Shown here piece after piece: positions 34,881-44,752 of a stretch of 45,436 nt of DNA. The stretch spans positions 1 to 45,436 of the forward strand of contig JADKDD010000003.1 in the NCBI GenBank assembly GCA_016718525.1, given 5' to 3'. The notes under the pieces are model-generated. The model did not search any database and was not told where the DNA came from. It worked only from the letters and a program-made list of their open reading frames with translations. Position 1 is the first letter of the stretch. Each line of letters begins with the position of its first letter. The DNA is from Rhodocyclaceae bacterium (GTDB taxonomy: Bacteria > Pseudomonadota > Gammaproteobacteria > Burkholderiales > Rhodocyclaceae). A program made the translations under genes and the position numbers.

Positions 34881-35381
34881 TTGAATAAGACTTTTAATGT
34901 GCTTGTACTGTGCACCGGAAACTCGGCGCGCAGCATTCTGGGCGAGATGTTGTTCAAGCATCTTGGCCGGGGCCGCATCAATGCCTATTCGGCAGGCAGT
35001 CAACCCGGTGGGCAGGTGAACCCGGTCGCACTGGAAACGCTGACCAGACACGGTGTGCCATGTGATGGCGCACGCAGTAAATCGTGGAGCGAATTTAATG
35101 CTGATGCATCGCCACCGGCACCGGAACTGGATTTCATTTTCACTGTCTGCGGCAATGCCGCTGCAGAAGTTTGCCCGGTGTGGCCAGGCCACCCGGCGAC
35201 TTCGCATTGGGGAATTCCTGACCCGGCGCATGTCGAACCTATGGCGGCACGCCGCGCGGCCTTTGAAGATGCTTATCAGGCATTGAAACAACGCATTGAA
35301 GCGTTTCTTGCGCTGCCGCTGGAAACCATGACGACCGAGGAAGTTACCAACGCAGCACGACGAATTCACACGGGAGCTTGA
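34881..35381 (+). CDS. arsC: Arsenate reductase, low-molecular-weight phosphatase type
   Basis: Reduces arsenate to arsenite so that Acr3 can export it. The 166 residues have the LMW-PTP loop 'VLCTGNSARS' (Cys11-x5-Arg17), 'SAGSQPGGQVNPVALETL', 'FTVCGNAAAEVCPVWPGHP' with two further cysteines (Cys90, Cys98) for the disulfide relay, and 'HWGIPDPAHVE'. The start is TTG at 34881; an ATG is not available in the proper place. It is 71 bases after arsR and 1 base before acr3. Confidence 0.95.
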   Translation: MNKTFNVLVLCTGNSARSILGEMLFKHLGRGRINAYSAGSQPGGQVNPVALETLTRHGVPCDGARSKSWSEFNADASPPAPELDFIFTVCGNAAAEVCPVWPGHPATSHWGIPDPAHVEPMAARRAAFEDAYQALKQRIEAFLALPLETMTTEEVTNAARRIHTGA

Positions 35382-35382
35382 A

Positions 35383-36444
35383 ATGTCTTTGCCACCAGAT
35401 AAACCAGTCAATGATGTCCCGATGAGCGCCTTTGAGCGCTACCTCACGGTATGGGTATTTCTGTGCATCGTGCTTGGCATCGGCCTGGGACAAATGCTTC
35501 CCGGTGTCTTTCAGGTCGTCGGACGAATGGAAATTGCCAAGGTCAATTTGCCCGTCGGGCTATTGATTTGGATCATGATCATTCCGATGCTGGTCAAGGT
35601 CGATTTTGGCGCGCTGCACGAAGTTCGCAAGCACTTCAAAGGCATAGTCGTAACCCTGTTCATCAACTGGATGGTCAAACCGTTTTCCATGGCTTTTTTT
35701 GGCTGGGTTTTTGTCCGCCATCTGTTCGCTCCTTACCTGCCGGCCGACCAGCTTGATAGCTATATCGCCGGTTTGATCTTGCTTGCCGCAGCCCCCTGCA
35801 CGGCGATGGTTTTTGTCTGGAGCAGGCTGACCAAGGGTGATCCACTATTTACGCTGTCTCAAGTTGCGCTTAACGACAGCATCATGATCGTCGCGTTCGC
35901 TCCCCTGGTTGCATTCCTGCTCGGCATGTCGGCGATCACCGTGCCTTGGGATACGCTATTTACCTCAGTGTTGCTCTACATCGTGATTCCGGTGATCCTT
36001 GCGCAGTGCTGGCGCAAATCGCTCCTGACCAAAGGACAGGCGCATTTCGATGCAACAATGAACCGGATCGGGCCTTGGTCAGTTGCCGCGCTGTTGTCGA
36101 CGCTGGTGCTGTTATTTGCCTTTCAGGGAAAGGCGATCATCGACAAACCGTTGATCATTGCGCTGCTTGCCGTGCCGATTCTGATTCAGGTGTTTTTCAA
36201 CTCGGCGCTGGCCTACTGGTTGAATCGATTGGTCGGCGAAAAGCACAGCGTCGCCTGCCCTTCAGCGCTGATCGGCGCCAGCAATTTTTTTGAACTCGCC
36301 GTTGCTGCTGCAATCTCATTGTTCGGTTTTGAATCGGGCGCGGCTTTGGCCACGGTGGTTGGGGTGCTGATTGAGGTTCCGGTGATGCTGCTGGTGGTCA
36401 GGATCGTCAATTCCACCAAGCCTTGGTATGAGCGCGGCCGATGA
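35383..36444 (+). CDS. arsB: Arsenite efflux permease Acr3
   Basis: Ten-helix inner-membrane transporter of the BASS superfamily that expels As(OH)3. At 353 residues it is full length. Landmarks: 'LPVGLLIWIMIIPMLVKVDF', the cysteine-bearing 'LAAAPCTAMVFVWSRLTKGDP' of TM4, 'QVALNDSIMIVAFAP', and 'CPSALIGASNFFELAVAAAISLFG'. This is the ACR3 type, unrelated in sequence to the E. coli ArsB. Its ATG lies 1 base after arsC, with GGGAGC ribosome site within the arsC end. Confidence 0.96.
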   Translation: MSLPPDKPVNDVPMSAFERYLTVWVFLCIVLGIGLGQMLPGVFQVVGRMEIAKVNLPVGLLIWIMIIPMLVKVDFGALHEVRKHFKGIVVTLFINWMVKPFSMAFFGWVFVRHLFAPYLPADQLDSYIAGLILLAAAPCTAMVFVWSRLTKGDPLFTLSQVALNDSIMIVAFAPLVAFLLGMSAITVPWDTLFTSVLLYIVIPVILAQCWRKSLLTKGQAHFDATMNRIGPWSVAALLSTLVLLFAFQGKAIIDKPLIIALLAVPILIQVFFNSALAYWLNRLVGEKHSVACPSALIGASNFFELAVAAAISLFGFESGAALATVVGVLIEVPVMLLVVRIVNSTKPWYERGR

Positions 36445-36569
36445 CGCGCTTTATCTGGCTTGGTATTGATGGCGATTGTCTGTTGGGTTGTTCGGGGTCC
36501 GTTGTCACATTGCCGTAATCTTGCTCTCACATAGTTGGTGGTCTCAACTGATTTTTGTGATGACCTCTG

Positions 36570-38624
36570 ATGCAGCGCAAACCGACGACGTTTTACGGCA
36601 AGTATCGATTTCTCATTTTTGCAATTGCCATTTTCTTCATCTTGAGTGTCGGCATTTTCGGCCTCAACTTTTTTCTGTCCTCCAAACTGTCGGAAGATGG
36701 CTCAAAAATCAATGACAGCGGCAAACTGCGTGGCTTGACTCAGCAAAATGCCAAATCCATCCTCTCGCTGGCACAGGAAACCGCCGCCGGCGAGCCGATA
36801 CAAACCAGTCAGGCAGAAATTTCCGAGAGTCTTCTGGGCCTGAATGAAACACTCGAACGGGCCAGAGTACGAGCGGTCGCCGCCGCTGATCAAACAGAAA
36901 TTGACCTGATTGCCAAGTTTGACAAGACCTGGCAGCCACTGGCGTTGCTCAGTTCGGATCTGGTGAAGAGTGAAAAGCCCGATGACTTTATTGTCGATGC
37001 CGCACGGAAACGTTCCGGGGCGACCAATGTTCGGTTGCTTCAAATTGCAGATGATTTGACCGGACATTTGGAAAGCGTTGCTGCGAAGCGTGCGAACGAA
37101 CTGAAGCTGGTGCAAGCCGCAGCGATTTTGCTCGCCTCAATCAATTTTCTGATCATCGTCGTGTATGCATTTCGCAGTTTGAAACGCAGTGACCAGATTG
37201 CCGATGCTGCAAAGCGGGAGACTGAACAGATCCTCGGCACGGTACGTGAAGGTCTGTTTCTGATTGACGGGTCCGGTACCGTTGGAAGTCAGCGCTCGGC
37301 ACAACTCGATACGGTCTTTCCCCGTCCGCTGACGCCGGGTGCAAATCTGCTGAACGAGCTTGAGCCGTTGGTGACGGCTGAAACGCTGGTCGCGGTCCGC
37401 GACTACCTCAAACTCCTGTTCAACAAGCGTGTCAAGGCAAGTCTGGTCAAGTCGCTCAATCCGCTCAATCGTGTTGAAATTTTCAGCCATTCGAACGCGG
37501 CGACGAGAAAGTTTTCGACGTTCCTGAACTTTGAATTCTCGCCAGTCACCAACGATGGCGACAGCACGGTGACCTCACTGCTGGTCAGCATTGTTGACGT
37601 CAGCCAGGAAGTCTATCTTGAGCGTGAGCTGGAAAGCGCAGAACAGCGGGCGAACAGCGAGATGGCCATGCTTCTCGGCGTGCTGGAAAACGACCCCGCT
37701 GTAGTCGCCGAGTTCTTGTTTGGGGCAACCAAACAACTCAATGATACGAATGCAATGTTGCGAGTATTGGACCCCAAAGTGACACCCTACCGGGAAGTCA
37801 TCGACAAAGTCTTCCGCACGGTACATGCAATCAAGGGAGAGGCTGCCGCGATGGCGCTCGGTCCGGTCAGCCAGGCGGCGCACAGTTTTGAAGATGTTCT
37901 GGTACCGCTGCGGCAGAAGCAAATCGCCGGCGAGGACTTGATACCGGTTGCCACCGGAGTTGCCGGCTTGCAACTCGCCATAGAAAAGATCAGGCGCATC
38001 ACGGATCGTCTGGCAAGCTATGCCGGGAATAGTGATGCAGCACAACTGACTGCCGACGAGGATGTTCATCAAACCGTACAGCGGGTGCAGCGTCTGGCAC
38101 TTGCCGTAGCAGCCGATCTATCCAAGCGAATCCGGGTTGAGGTATCGCTCGCCCATCTGGACGAAATTCCTGAATCGGTGCAGCGGCTGCTGCACGAAGG
38201 CCTGCCGCAACTGGTGCGCAATGCCGTGGTGCACGGCATTGAGACCGAGGAAGAGCGAATCGCCGGCGGGAAATCGTCCGAGGGACTGGTGCGAATTGAA
38301 ATGAAACGATCGTCCGACGGGCAACTGGAATTGGTCGTATTCGATGACGGACGGGGCATAGACGTGACGCGACTGCGGAGCAAACTGGTGCTCAATCACC
38401 AGAAGTCCGCCCAGGAAGTTGCCGCCATGTCGGACCGTCAGGTGGTCGGCCTGATTTTTGAGCCCGGTGTGTCGACATCCGATGAGGTGACGGAACACGC
38501 CGGACGCGGTGTGGGGTTGGACGTACTGCTGGCACTTGCCAGGGAAACCGGGGCAAAGATGCGCGTTGCCTCAACACCCAACCGCAACACGCGATTCACC
38601 TTGCAATGGAGCGCCACCGCATGA
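36570..38624 (+). CDS. Membrane-bound CheA-like histidine kinase with HPt domain
   Basis: Sensor kinase of 684 residues. TM1 at about 13-35, a periplasmic helical domain 36-178 whose 'INDSGKLRGLTQQNAKSI' resembles the PilJ/type-IV-pilus MCP N-terminal repeat, and TM2 at 180-200. Then a PAS-like segment (216-345), a coiled coil (348-372), an HPt domain with His419 in 'VFRTVHAIKGEAAAMA', and an HATPase domain: N box 'LPQLVRNAVVHGIE' (Asn551), 'DDGRGID' (592-598) and 'GRGVGLD' (645-651). It ends there: no CheW-like P5 domain. It looks like a chemotaxis-type kinase fused to its own sensor, independent of CheW and receptors. The stop overlaps the receiver's ATG by 4 bases. The ligand is unknown. 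Confidence 0.9.
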   Translation: MQRKPTTFYGKYRFLIFAIAIFFILSVGIFGLNFFLSSKLSEDGSKINDSGKLRGLTQQNAKSILSLAQETAAGEPIQTSQAEISESLLGLNETLERARVRAVAAADQTEIDLIAKFDKTWQPLALLSSDLVKSEKPDDFIVDAARKRSGATNVRLLQIADDLTGHLESVAAKRANELKLVQAAAILLASINFLIIVVYAFRSLKRSDQIADAAKRETEQILGTVREGLFLIDGSGTVGSQRSAQLDTVFPRPLTPGANLLNELEPLVTAETLVAVRDYLKLLFNKRVKASLVKSLNPLNRVEIFSHSNAATRKFSTFLNFEFSPVTNDGDSTVTSLLVSIVDVSQEVYLERELESAEQRANSEMAMLLGVLENDPAVVAEFLFGATKQLNDTNAMLRVLDPKVTPYREVIDKVFRTVHAIKGEAAAMALGPVSQAAHSFEDVLVPLRQKQIAGEDLIPVATGVAGLQLAIEKIRRITDRLASYAGNSDAAQLTADEDVHQTVQRVQRLALAVAADLSKRIRVEVSLAHLDEIPESVQRLLHEGLPQLVRNAVVHGIETEEERIAGGKSSEGLVRIEMKRSSDGQLELVVFDDGRGIDVTRLRSKLVLNHQKSAQEVAAMSDRQVVGLIFEPGVSTSDEVTEHAGRGVGLDVLLALARETGAKMRVASTPNRNTRFTLQWSATA

Positions 38625-38992
38625 AGCAGAAACTGTTGATCGTTGACGATTCATCAGTGATCCGGAATCACATCAGCCGGCTGATGATAGATCCAAGATT
38701 GTCCAATCTCACCATCGTTGGCGTCGCCAGTGATGGTGAAAAAGCACTGGTGGCGGCAAAGGCCTTCCGTCCGGACGTCATCACCATGGATTTAACAATG
38801 CCGAACATGGACGGCGAAGCCTGCATCGAGCAGATCAGCCAGTTTTTACCTGACGCGAGGATACTGGTGATCTCCGCGCTGTCAGACAAGGCTACCGCCA
38901 TCCGTGCACTCACCAAGGGCGCGCACGGGTTTTTGCAAAAACCTTTCAGTGATGAATCCCTGGTTGAATCACTTGTGGAAATACTGTCATGA
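38621..38992 (+). CDS. CheY-like single-domain response regulator
   Basis: Stand-alone receiver of 123 residues. Acidic pair Asp9/Asp10 in 'LLIVDDSSV', phospho-acceptor Asp57 in 'PDVITMDLTMPNMDG', Ser85 in 'ILVISALSDK' and Lys107 in 'GFLQKPF'. There is no output domain, so it acts by protein contact. The ATG at 38621 overlaps the kinase stop (ATGA); its own stop overlaps the CheX-like gene in the same way, so all three are translationally coupled. It is the obvious partner of the kinase upstream. Confidence 0.95.
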   Translation: MKQKLLIVDDSSVIRNHISRLMIDPRLSNLTIVGVASDGEKALVAAKAFRPDVITMDLTMPNMDGEACIEQISQFLPDARILVISALSDKATAIRALTKGAHGFLQKPFSDESLVESLVEILS

Positions 38993-39468
38993 ATTTTCGA
39001 CCCCTGACCAACGAAGACATCGAAGTCTTTTCAGAAACCATCTCAACCTTTTTTAAGTTGATGACGCGGCGCCCCGCCGAGGTCAGAACCGCCTACGTGC
39101 TGGACGGCCCGGTGCCGATCATCTGGAATGACTTCAACGGCATCATTGATGCCTCGAGCGGATTTCGCGGCACGATTTCATTTTCGGCGCCACGCGGTTT
39201 GTTGATTGAAGTGCTGCGGGCGATGGGGGAGTCACAGCACTCCACTGAAAATTTTCTTGATGTGGTCGGCGAGATCGCTAACCAGATGTCCGGACGTGCA
39301 CGCAAACATTTTGGCGAATCACTGGATATTGCACCGCCTCGCGCGTTTGAGCGCACCAATCTGCCGCTGCAAGCTTCAGCGACAGGCCCGGCGTATGCGA
39401 TCCCGCTCACGTGGGGTATGTTTGAAGCCAATCTGGTGGTTCATCTGGATGTGCTCGCCCGCCCGTAG
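38989..39468 (+). CDS. CheX-like phosphatase
   Basis: Protein of 159 residues of the CheC/CheX phosphatase group. The catalytic signature D/S-x3-E-x2-N appears once: 'DVVGEIANQM' with Asp91, Glu95 and Asn98, as in CheX and not doubled as in CheC. The flanking 'GTISFSAPRGLLIEVLRAMG' strand-helix and the C-terminal 'WGMFEANLVVHLDV' fit the fold. Likely role: remove phosphate from the receiver upstream. It closes a three-gene operon with 4-base overlaps. Confidence 0.85.
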   Translation: MNFRPLTNEDIEVFSETISTFFKLMTRRPAEVRTAYVLDGPVPIIWNDFNGIIDASSGFRGTISFSAPRGLLIEVLRAMGESQHSTENFLDVVGEIANQMSGRARKHFGESLDIAPPRAFERTNLPLQASATGPAYAIPLTWGMFEANLVVHLDVLARP

Positions 39469-39515
39469 CAGTTCCGGAAGCTAAAGCAGCGCAAACACCT
39501 GAACAGATAAAAAGC

Positions 39516-42500
39516 TTACTGCTGCGATTGCGCCGCCTGCTCCGCGGGCGATGCTTCGCTCGCTACGCCCGCAACGCCTTCCATCCAAGCTTCCGGCGCG
39601 CGGCGCAGATCGAGTGTCAGCGGGTAATCCGGATTGCGTCCTTCACGACGCACATGCATTTGTCCGGGCGTATGTCCGTGATTCCAGAAGCGCGACACAC
39701 GGCGCGATTCGGCTTCATTGGCATTGATCGGGAAGCGCTCGGAGTTGAGCCCGCCTGGATGCGAGACGTGATACGTGCAACCCCCGACTGACCGACCGCT
39801 CCAGGTATCCACAAGATCAAACACCAACGGCGTATGCACTTCGATCGTCGGGTGCAGACCGGACGGCGGCCGCCATGCCCGATAACGCAGCCCGGCAACG
39901 TACTCTCCACGTACTCCGGTGGGACTGAGCGGCAGCGGGCGACCGTTGCAGGTCAACACATGGCGCGTGTCGTTCATGTGCCGCAACTTGACCTGCATGC
40001 GCTCAACAGACGAATCGACATAGCGCGCTGTACCTCCGGCTCCGACTTCTTCACCCAGCACATGCCACGGCTCTATGGCCTGACGCAATTCGATCTCGAT
40101 GCCGTTGTAGACCACGCTGCCGTAGCGCGGAAAGCGGAACTCAAAGAAGGCGGCGAACCAATCGAATTCGAAGGCATACCCGGCGCGTTGCAGGTCAAGC
40201 ACCACATCGCGCATGTCCTGCGCCACATAGTGCGGCAGCATATAGCGGTCATGCAGTTCGGTGCCCCACCTTTTCAAATTCGACTGGTAGGGCTGCTTCC
40301 AGAAACGCGCGATCAACGCCCGGATCAGCAGCATCTGCAGCAAACTCATTTGCGCATGTGGCGGCATTTCAAAGCCGCGGAACTCGAGCAAGCCGAGGCG
40401 CCCGGTCGTGCTGTCCGGGGAATACAACTTGTCGATGCAAAACTCGGCACGATGCGTACTGCCGGAAAGATCAATCAGCAGGTTGCGCAATAAGCGATCA
40501 ACCAGCCACGGCGCCAGCGTTTCTTCGCCGGGTTTCAGCCGCTCGGCCATTTGCTGAAACGCGATTTCAAGCTCGGATAGTCCTTCGTGCCGCGCCTCAT
40601 CAACACGTGGTGCCTGACTGGTCGGGCCGATGAACATCCCGGAAAACAGATACGAAAGCGCCGGATGATTTTGCCAATAGGTGATCAGACTCATCAGCAA
40701 GTCAGGGCGCCGCAGGCAGGGTGAATCCGCCGGGGTGGCGGCACCCAATACGATGTGATTGCCGCCGCCGGTACCGGTGTGACGGCCATCGAGCATGAAT
40801 TTTTCTGCGCCGAGTCGCGTCAAGCGCGCTTCCTCGTATAGCGTCCAGGTGTTCTCAACCAGCTGCGGCCAGGAAGCGGCAGGGTGAATGTTGACTTCAA
40901 TCACACCCGGATCGGGCGTGATTTTGAAGTCCTTGAGTCGCGGATCGGATGGTGGCGTATAGCCTTCGAGACGAATCTTGAGTTTCAACTTTGACGCAGT
41001 GGTTTCGATTGCGGCGATCAGGTCGACGAAGTCTTCGAGCAATGCCACCGGTGGCAGAAAGACATGCAGCAGCCCGGAGCGCACTTCCACACAAAGTGCG
41101 GTGTGGACCACTTCGCGCGGGTCGTAGTCCTTGCTCAGCGGCTTCGCCGATTTTTTTGTCTTTCGCGTACCGGAACTTTTACCGGCCGGCAAATCATTCC
41201 GGGATTCGAATGGATCGCGCGCGTGCTCGTCCTCCGCATCTTCGCGGGCAACCCACGGCCACCAAGCCAAAGGCAGTCGCAAGCCGAGCGGAGAGTCGCC
41301 ACCGATCAGATAAAGACGTTTGCGTCTCAGCGGCCAGATGCTGGAGCGGAAATTTGCAATGCCGGAATCCTGCGAGTTGGTGCTGACATTACGGCGTCCG
41401 GCCGGTATCCGCGCTAACGGCTTTATCGGCAAGACATAACCCGCGGCATCACCCAGCCCGTTTTCAATCAACCCGGCAAAGGCGTTTACGCTCATCGCTG
41501 TCTTTGAGCTTCATTGCGTGCACGTCGAAATTTTCCGGCCAGCGCTGCTCCTGATCAATGATCTGCGTCACATCCTCGAACGCTGGAATGACATAACGTT
41601 CATCAAGGTCAAGCTCGTGCGCAAGGTGATTGATAAATTTCAGCGCGTCGGCCGTCGTGGATTTGCCGGCAGCGTCATCGGTTGCCAGCAACCCCAGATC
41701 CTTCCACAAGGGCTTGCCGTCAGTCCGCCAATAACAGCCCAGCGCCCAACGCGGCAACGGTTCCCCGGGATACCATTTACCTTGACCGAAATGCAGCAAA
41801 GCACCGGGCGAAAACCGCTTCTGCAAGCGCTGGAAGCAATTCCCGGCGAGTGCGCGCTTTTTCGGCGAGAGCGCAGTGATATTCCACTCGGCGCCTTCCA
41901 TGTCGTCTATCGAGACAAAGGTTGGCTCACCGCCCGTGGTCAGCCGGACATCACCGCTGACCAGATCGTCATCCACCCGATGACCGAGGTCAATGATCGC
42001 CTGCCATTGTGCATCGGTATAGGGCTGGGGTGACGCGGGGATCTTCATGGATCCGCGTGACCTGCATCAGCACTTCCATCTCCGACTCACAGACTTCCGT
42101 TGCACCGATCACCGGCGCCGCCGATGACGGCAGTGCTGTGCATGCCAATGGAATGTGACCCTCACCGGCGAGCAAGCCCGAGGTCGGATCAAGCCCGATC
42201 CAGCGGCACCGGGAATAAAGACTTCAGTCCAGGCATGTAAATCGGTGAAGTCCTTTAGGGTGCCGGACGGTCCATCCAGTGCTTCGACATCGGCTTTAAG
42301 CTGAATCAGATAGCCTGACGCGAAGCGCGCCGCAAGTCCGAGGTGACGAAGAATTTGTACCAACAGCCAGGCCGAATCACGGCAGGAACCAAGTTTCAGC
42401 TCCAGCGTCTGCTCCGGTGTTTGCACGCCGGCTTCCATCCGCACCACGTAATTGATGTCTTGCTGCACCAAGCGATTGACACCCACCAGCATGTCGATGG

Positions 42501-42943
42501 TACGGAGCTTTGCGTTGAGAAACTCATTTCGTACGCGAGTCAGCCAAGCTGCAAGCAAAGGGGTTGCCGGCTCGGCCTCAAGATAAATCGCCAGTTCGCG
42601 CTTCAAGCCCTCGGGATAAACAAATGATAGTCCTGCGCGAACTCTTCGATAAAGAAGTCGAAGGGGATTGATGACCGTCATGTCGGCGATCAGATCCACG
42701 GTTTACTTCCAGCCAATCAGCCTTATCCGGGAATACCAGGCGCGCGACCCAGTTGCCAAACGGATCCTGCTGCCAATTCAGAAAGTGATTGCCCTTGCCC
42801 GAAGGAGTAACCTTCAGCGAATAGCTCAGTATCGGCGTACGGCTGTGGGCTGCCGGACGGAGCCGGATTTCGTGCGGCCAGAGCTTGACATGACGATCGA
42901 AGCGGTACCTCGTGCGATGAGTCAGGGCAACGCTAATCGTCAT
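39516..42943 (-). CDS. Large transglutaminase-like protein with DUF2126 (four frameshifts)
   Basis: About 1140 residues when repaired, normal for the family. Order: bacterial transglutaminase N-terminal domain ('RYRFDRHVKLWPHEIRLRPA'), transglutaminase core with Cys in 'LKLGSCRDSAWLLVQ', His in 'TDLHAWTEVFIPG' and Asp in 'LDPTSG', then DUF2126 ('LTTGGEPTFVSID', 'GKWYPGEPLPRWALGCYW', 'DGRHTGTGGGNHIVLG', 'EFRGFEMPPHAQMSLLQ'). Single-base events: one extra T at 42702-42704, one missing base near 42204, one extra G in 42027-42030, one extra A in 41478-41480; all conserved sequence is kept across them. It is the last gene of the ATP-grasp/alpha-E/Anbu cluster. A peptide-bond hydrolase or ligase role is predicted but not shown. 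Confidence 0.9.
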
Positions 42944-42975
42944 TGGATACCAATCAAAAAATTGCTAAAAACACC

Positions 42976-43704
42976 TTAGTGCCATTCGACATTCGGTAGT
43001 TGGCCAAAAGCGCGCCTCACACCTTCGCCCCAACTTTGGCTCAATCGCTTCATGTAGGGATCCTGTTCATCAAAGCGGTGGGTTCGACCAATGCGCATGG
43101 TGTCACGGTCGTAGCAGGCCAGGTCAATCGGGAAACCGACCGAAAGATTTTGAACGCATGGTCGAATCAAACGAAACAAGCATGCACTTGACCGTGTCGT
43201 CCATGCAAGTATTGCCAGTCACCACGCGGTCGATTATCGGTTTGCCATATTTGGTTTCGCCAATTTGAAAATACGGTGTCTCCGGCGTGGCCTCGATGAA
43301 ATTGCCTTCGGCATAAACCATAAAAAGCCGTGGCTGTTCGCCAGCGATCTGCCCACCAACAATAAAGTTCGCGCTGCTGTCGACATTGTTTTCCATCAAA
43401 TATGGTCCGTCCCGATGACGTACTTCACGCAACGCGGCGCCGACCAATTCAGCAACGTCCTACATGGATCTGACACTCATCAAGTTGGGTTCAATATTTC
43501 GCCGTACAGATTGATCAAGCTGATTGATGGTTGCTTGCGTCACTGCCAGATTTCCGGAGTTCACAAAAAGCAAAGCGCGCTCACCCGGGTTCTCGAATGT
43601 TCGCATTTTGCGGAAAGTGGAGACGTTATCGACACCCGCATTGGTTCTTGAGTCCGACGCAAAACAATACCGGCATCAATCATGATGGCAACGCAATAAG
43701 TCAT
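42976..43704 (-). CDS. Anbu-type proteasome-related protease (frameshifted)
   Basis: Ancestral beta-subunit (Anbu, 'proteasome-type protease'), an Ntn hydrolase forming ring-like assemblies. From ATG 43704 it reads MTYCVAIMIDAG; after Met removal the nucleophile is Thr1, with Asp17 in 'ASDSRTNAGVD' and Lys32 in 'FRKMRTF'. Later 'EVRHRDGPYLMENNVDSSANFIVGGQI' and 'GKPIIDRVVTGNTCMDDTVKCMLVSFDSTMRS' are Anbu signatures, ending 'GQLPNVEWH'. Repairs needed: one missing base in the run at 43661-43664, a TAG in place of the Tyr codon near 43460 (substitution), and one extra base near 43147. Restored length is about 242. It lies 32 bases before the transglutaminase gene. Confidence 0.9.
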
Positions 43705-43787
43705 GCTCTAGCTTTCGTGTGGAAGACAGGTACCACGCTACCGCAAGCAGGGCGCTGTGGCAACCGCAGCAACAGGGACAAAACACC

Positions 43788-44727
43788 TCATTCATCAACC
43801 GACCAAAAATACGTGGTATTGACTAGATCACCCAACTCATAGATTCGCTCAAGGAAACTTGACAGATATTCATGCAAACCGAAATCAAAAATATCTTTGA
43901 TCGTGCCGTAGCGCAATTCGCTGTGCAACATTCCGCTACGACGCAAGAGTTCTGCCGAACGCGGACCGTTCAGCTCAACAATCAGGCGGTCAACTTCGCT
44001 CATGCAAGCCATCAGTGAACGCGGCATATCGCCGCGCAAGATCAGCAACTCGGCGACGCGTTGCGGCGTGATCTGATCCTGACCTTGCGGTAGGACTCAA
44101 AGGAAGATACCGAGCGGAGCAATGCACTCCACTGGTAGTAGTCAGCGGCGCCGCCGACTTCCGATGGGCTGGGCAGGAGGATGTGGTACTTCATCGAGAA
44201 TCCGCGCCGTATTGTCGGCCCGTTCGATGAAGCTTCCCAGGCGCAGGAAGCGGAACGCATCATCGCGCAGCAATGTGCCGTGAGTGATGCCACGCGACAG
44301 ATGAGACCCGCTCTTTGACCCACTCAAAGAAGCGCGACATACCGTCCTCGGGGATCGTTTCTTCCTGAATCCGGCGCATCTCAACCACGTTTGATTGAGC
44401 GTTTCCCACATCTCCGAGGTGATCGTTCGCCGCACCGCCCGCGCGTTCTCGCGCGCCTTGAAAATGCTCTGATAGATGCTGCCAGGATTCTGTGCGTCGA
44501 GCGCCGCGAAATACAGCATTTTCCGCGCTCGGTTCGGGATAGCGGGTTTCAAAATCAACATGCAGGCCGCTGATCGACAGCATCGCGCGCCATTCGTTAA
44601 AGGGATCGACGCCAGTGCGCTGCAGCAGCGACATGTTGTAGGTCACGTCGACATACGCGCTGCATTCTCGGCACGCTCGATGCTGCGGGCCATCCAATAG
44701 AGGTGATCGGCGGTGGAGGGAAAGCAT
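43788..44727 (-). CDS. Alpha-E domain protein (DUF403), heavily frameshifted
   Basis: All-helical protein, restored length about 313. Recognised pieces, in order, in changing frames: start 'MLS(R)TADHLYWMARSIERAENAAR', 'LDVTYNMSLLQRTG', 'DAQNPGSIYQSIFKARENARAVR', 'TITSEMWETLNQTWL', 'RRIQEETIPEDGMSRFFEWVKER', 'SHLSRGITHGTLLRDDAFRFLRLGSFIERADNTARIL', 'KYHILLPSPSEVGGAADYYQWSALL' and 'LNGPRSAELLRRSG'. At least seven indels are needed, near 44715, 44667, 44510, 44388, 44307, 44195 and 44090. No catalytic residues are known; in its relatives it always accompanies the ATP-grasp protein, with which it is thought to form an enzyme. Downstream: Anbu. Confidence 0.85.
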
Positions 44728-44752
44728 GCTCGTTCTGTCTCGCTTTTAGTGC

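Noticed and set aside
41464..42048. Separate short transglutaminase/DUF2126 gene
   Set aside because: It is the middle part of one large protein split by single-base indels at 41478-41480 and 42027-42030; conserved sequence continues across both.
43531..43842. Plus-strand frame near the Anbu gene
   Set aside because: Antisense to the restored Anbu start region, with no motif.
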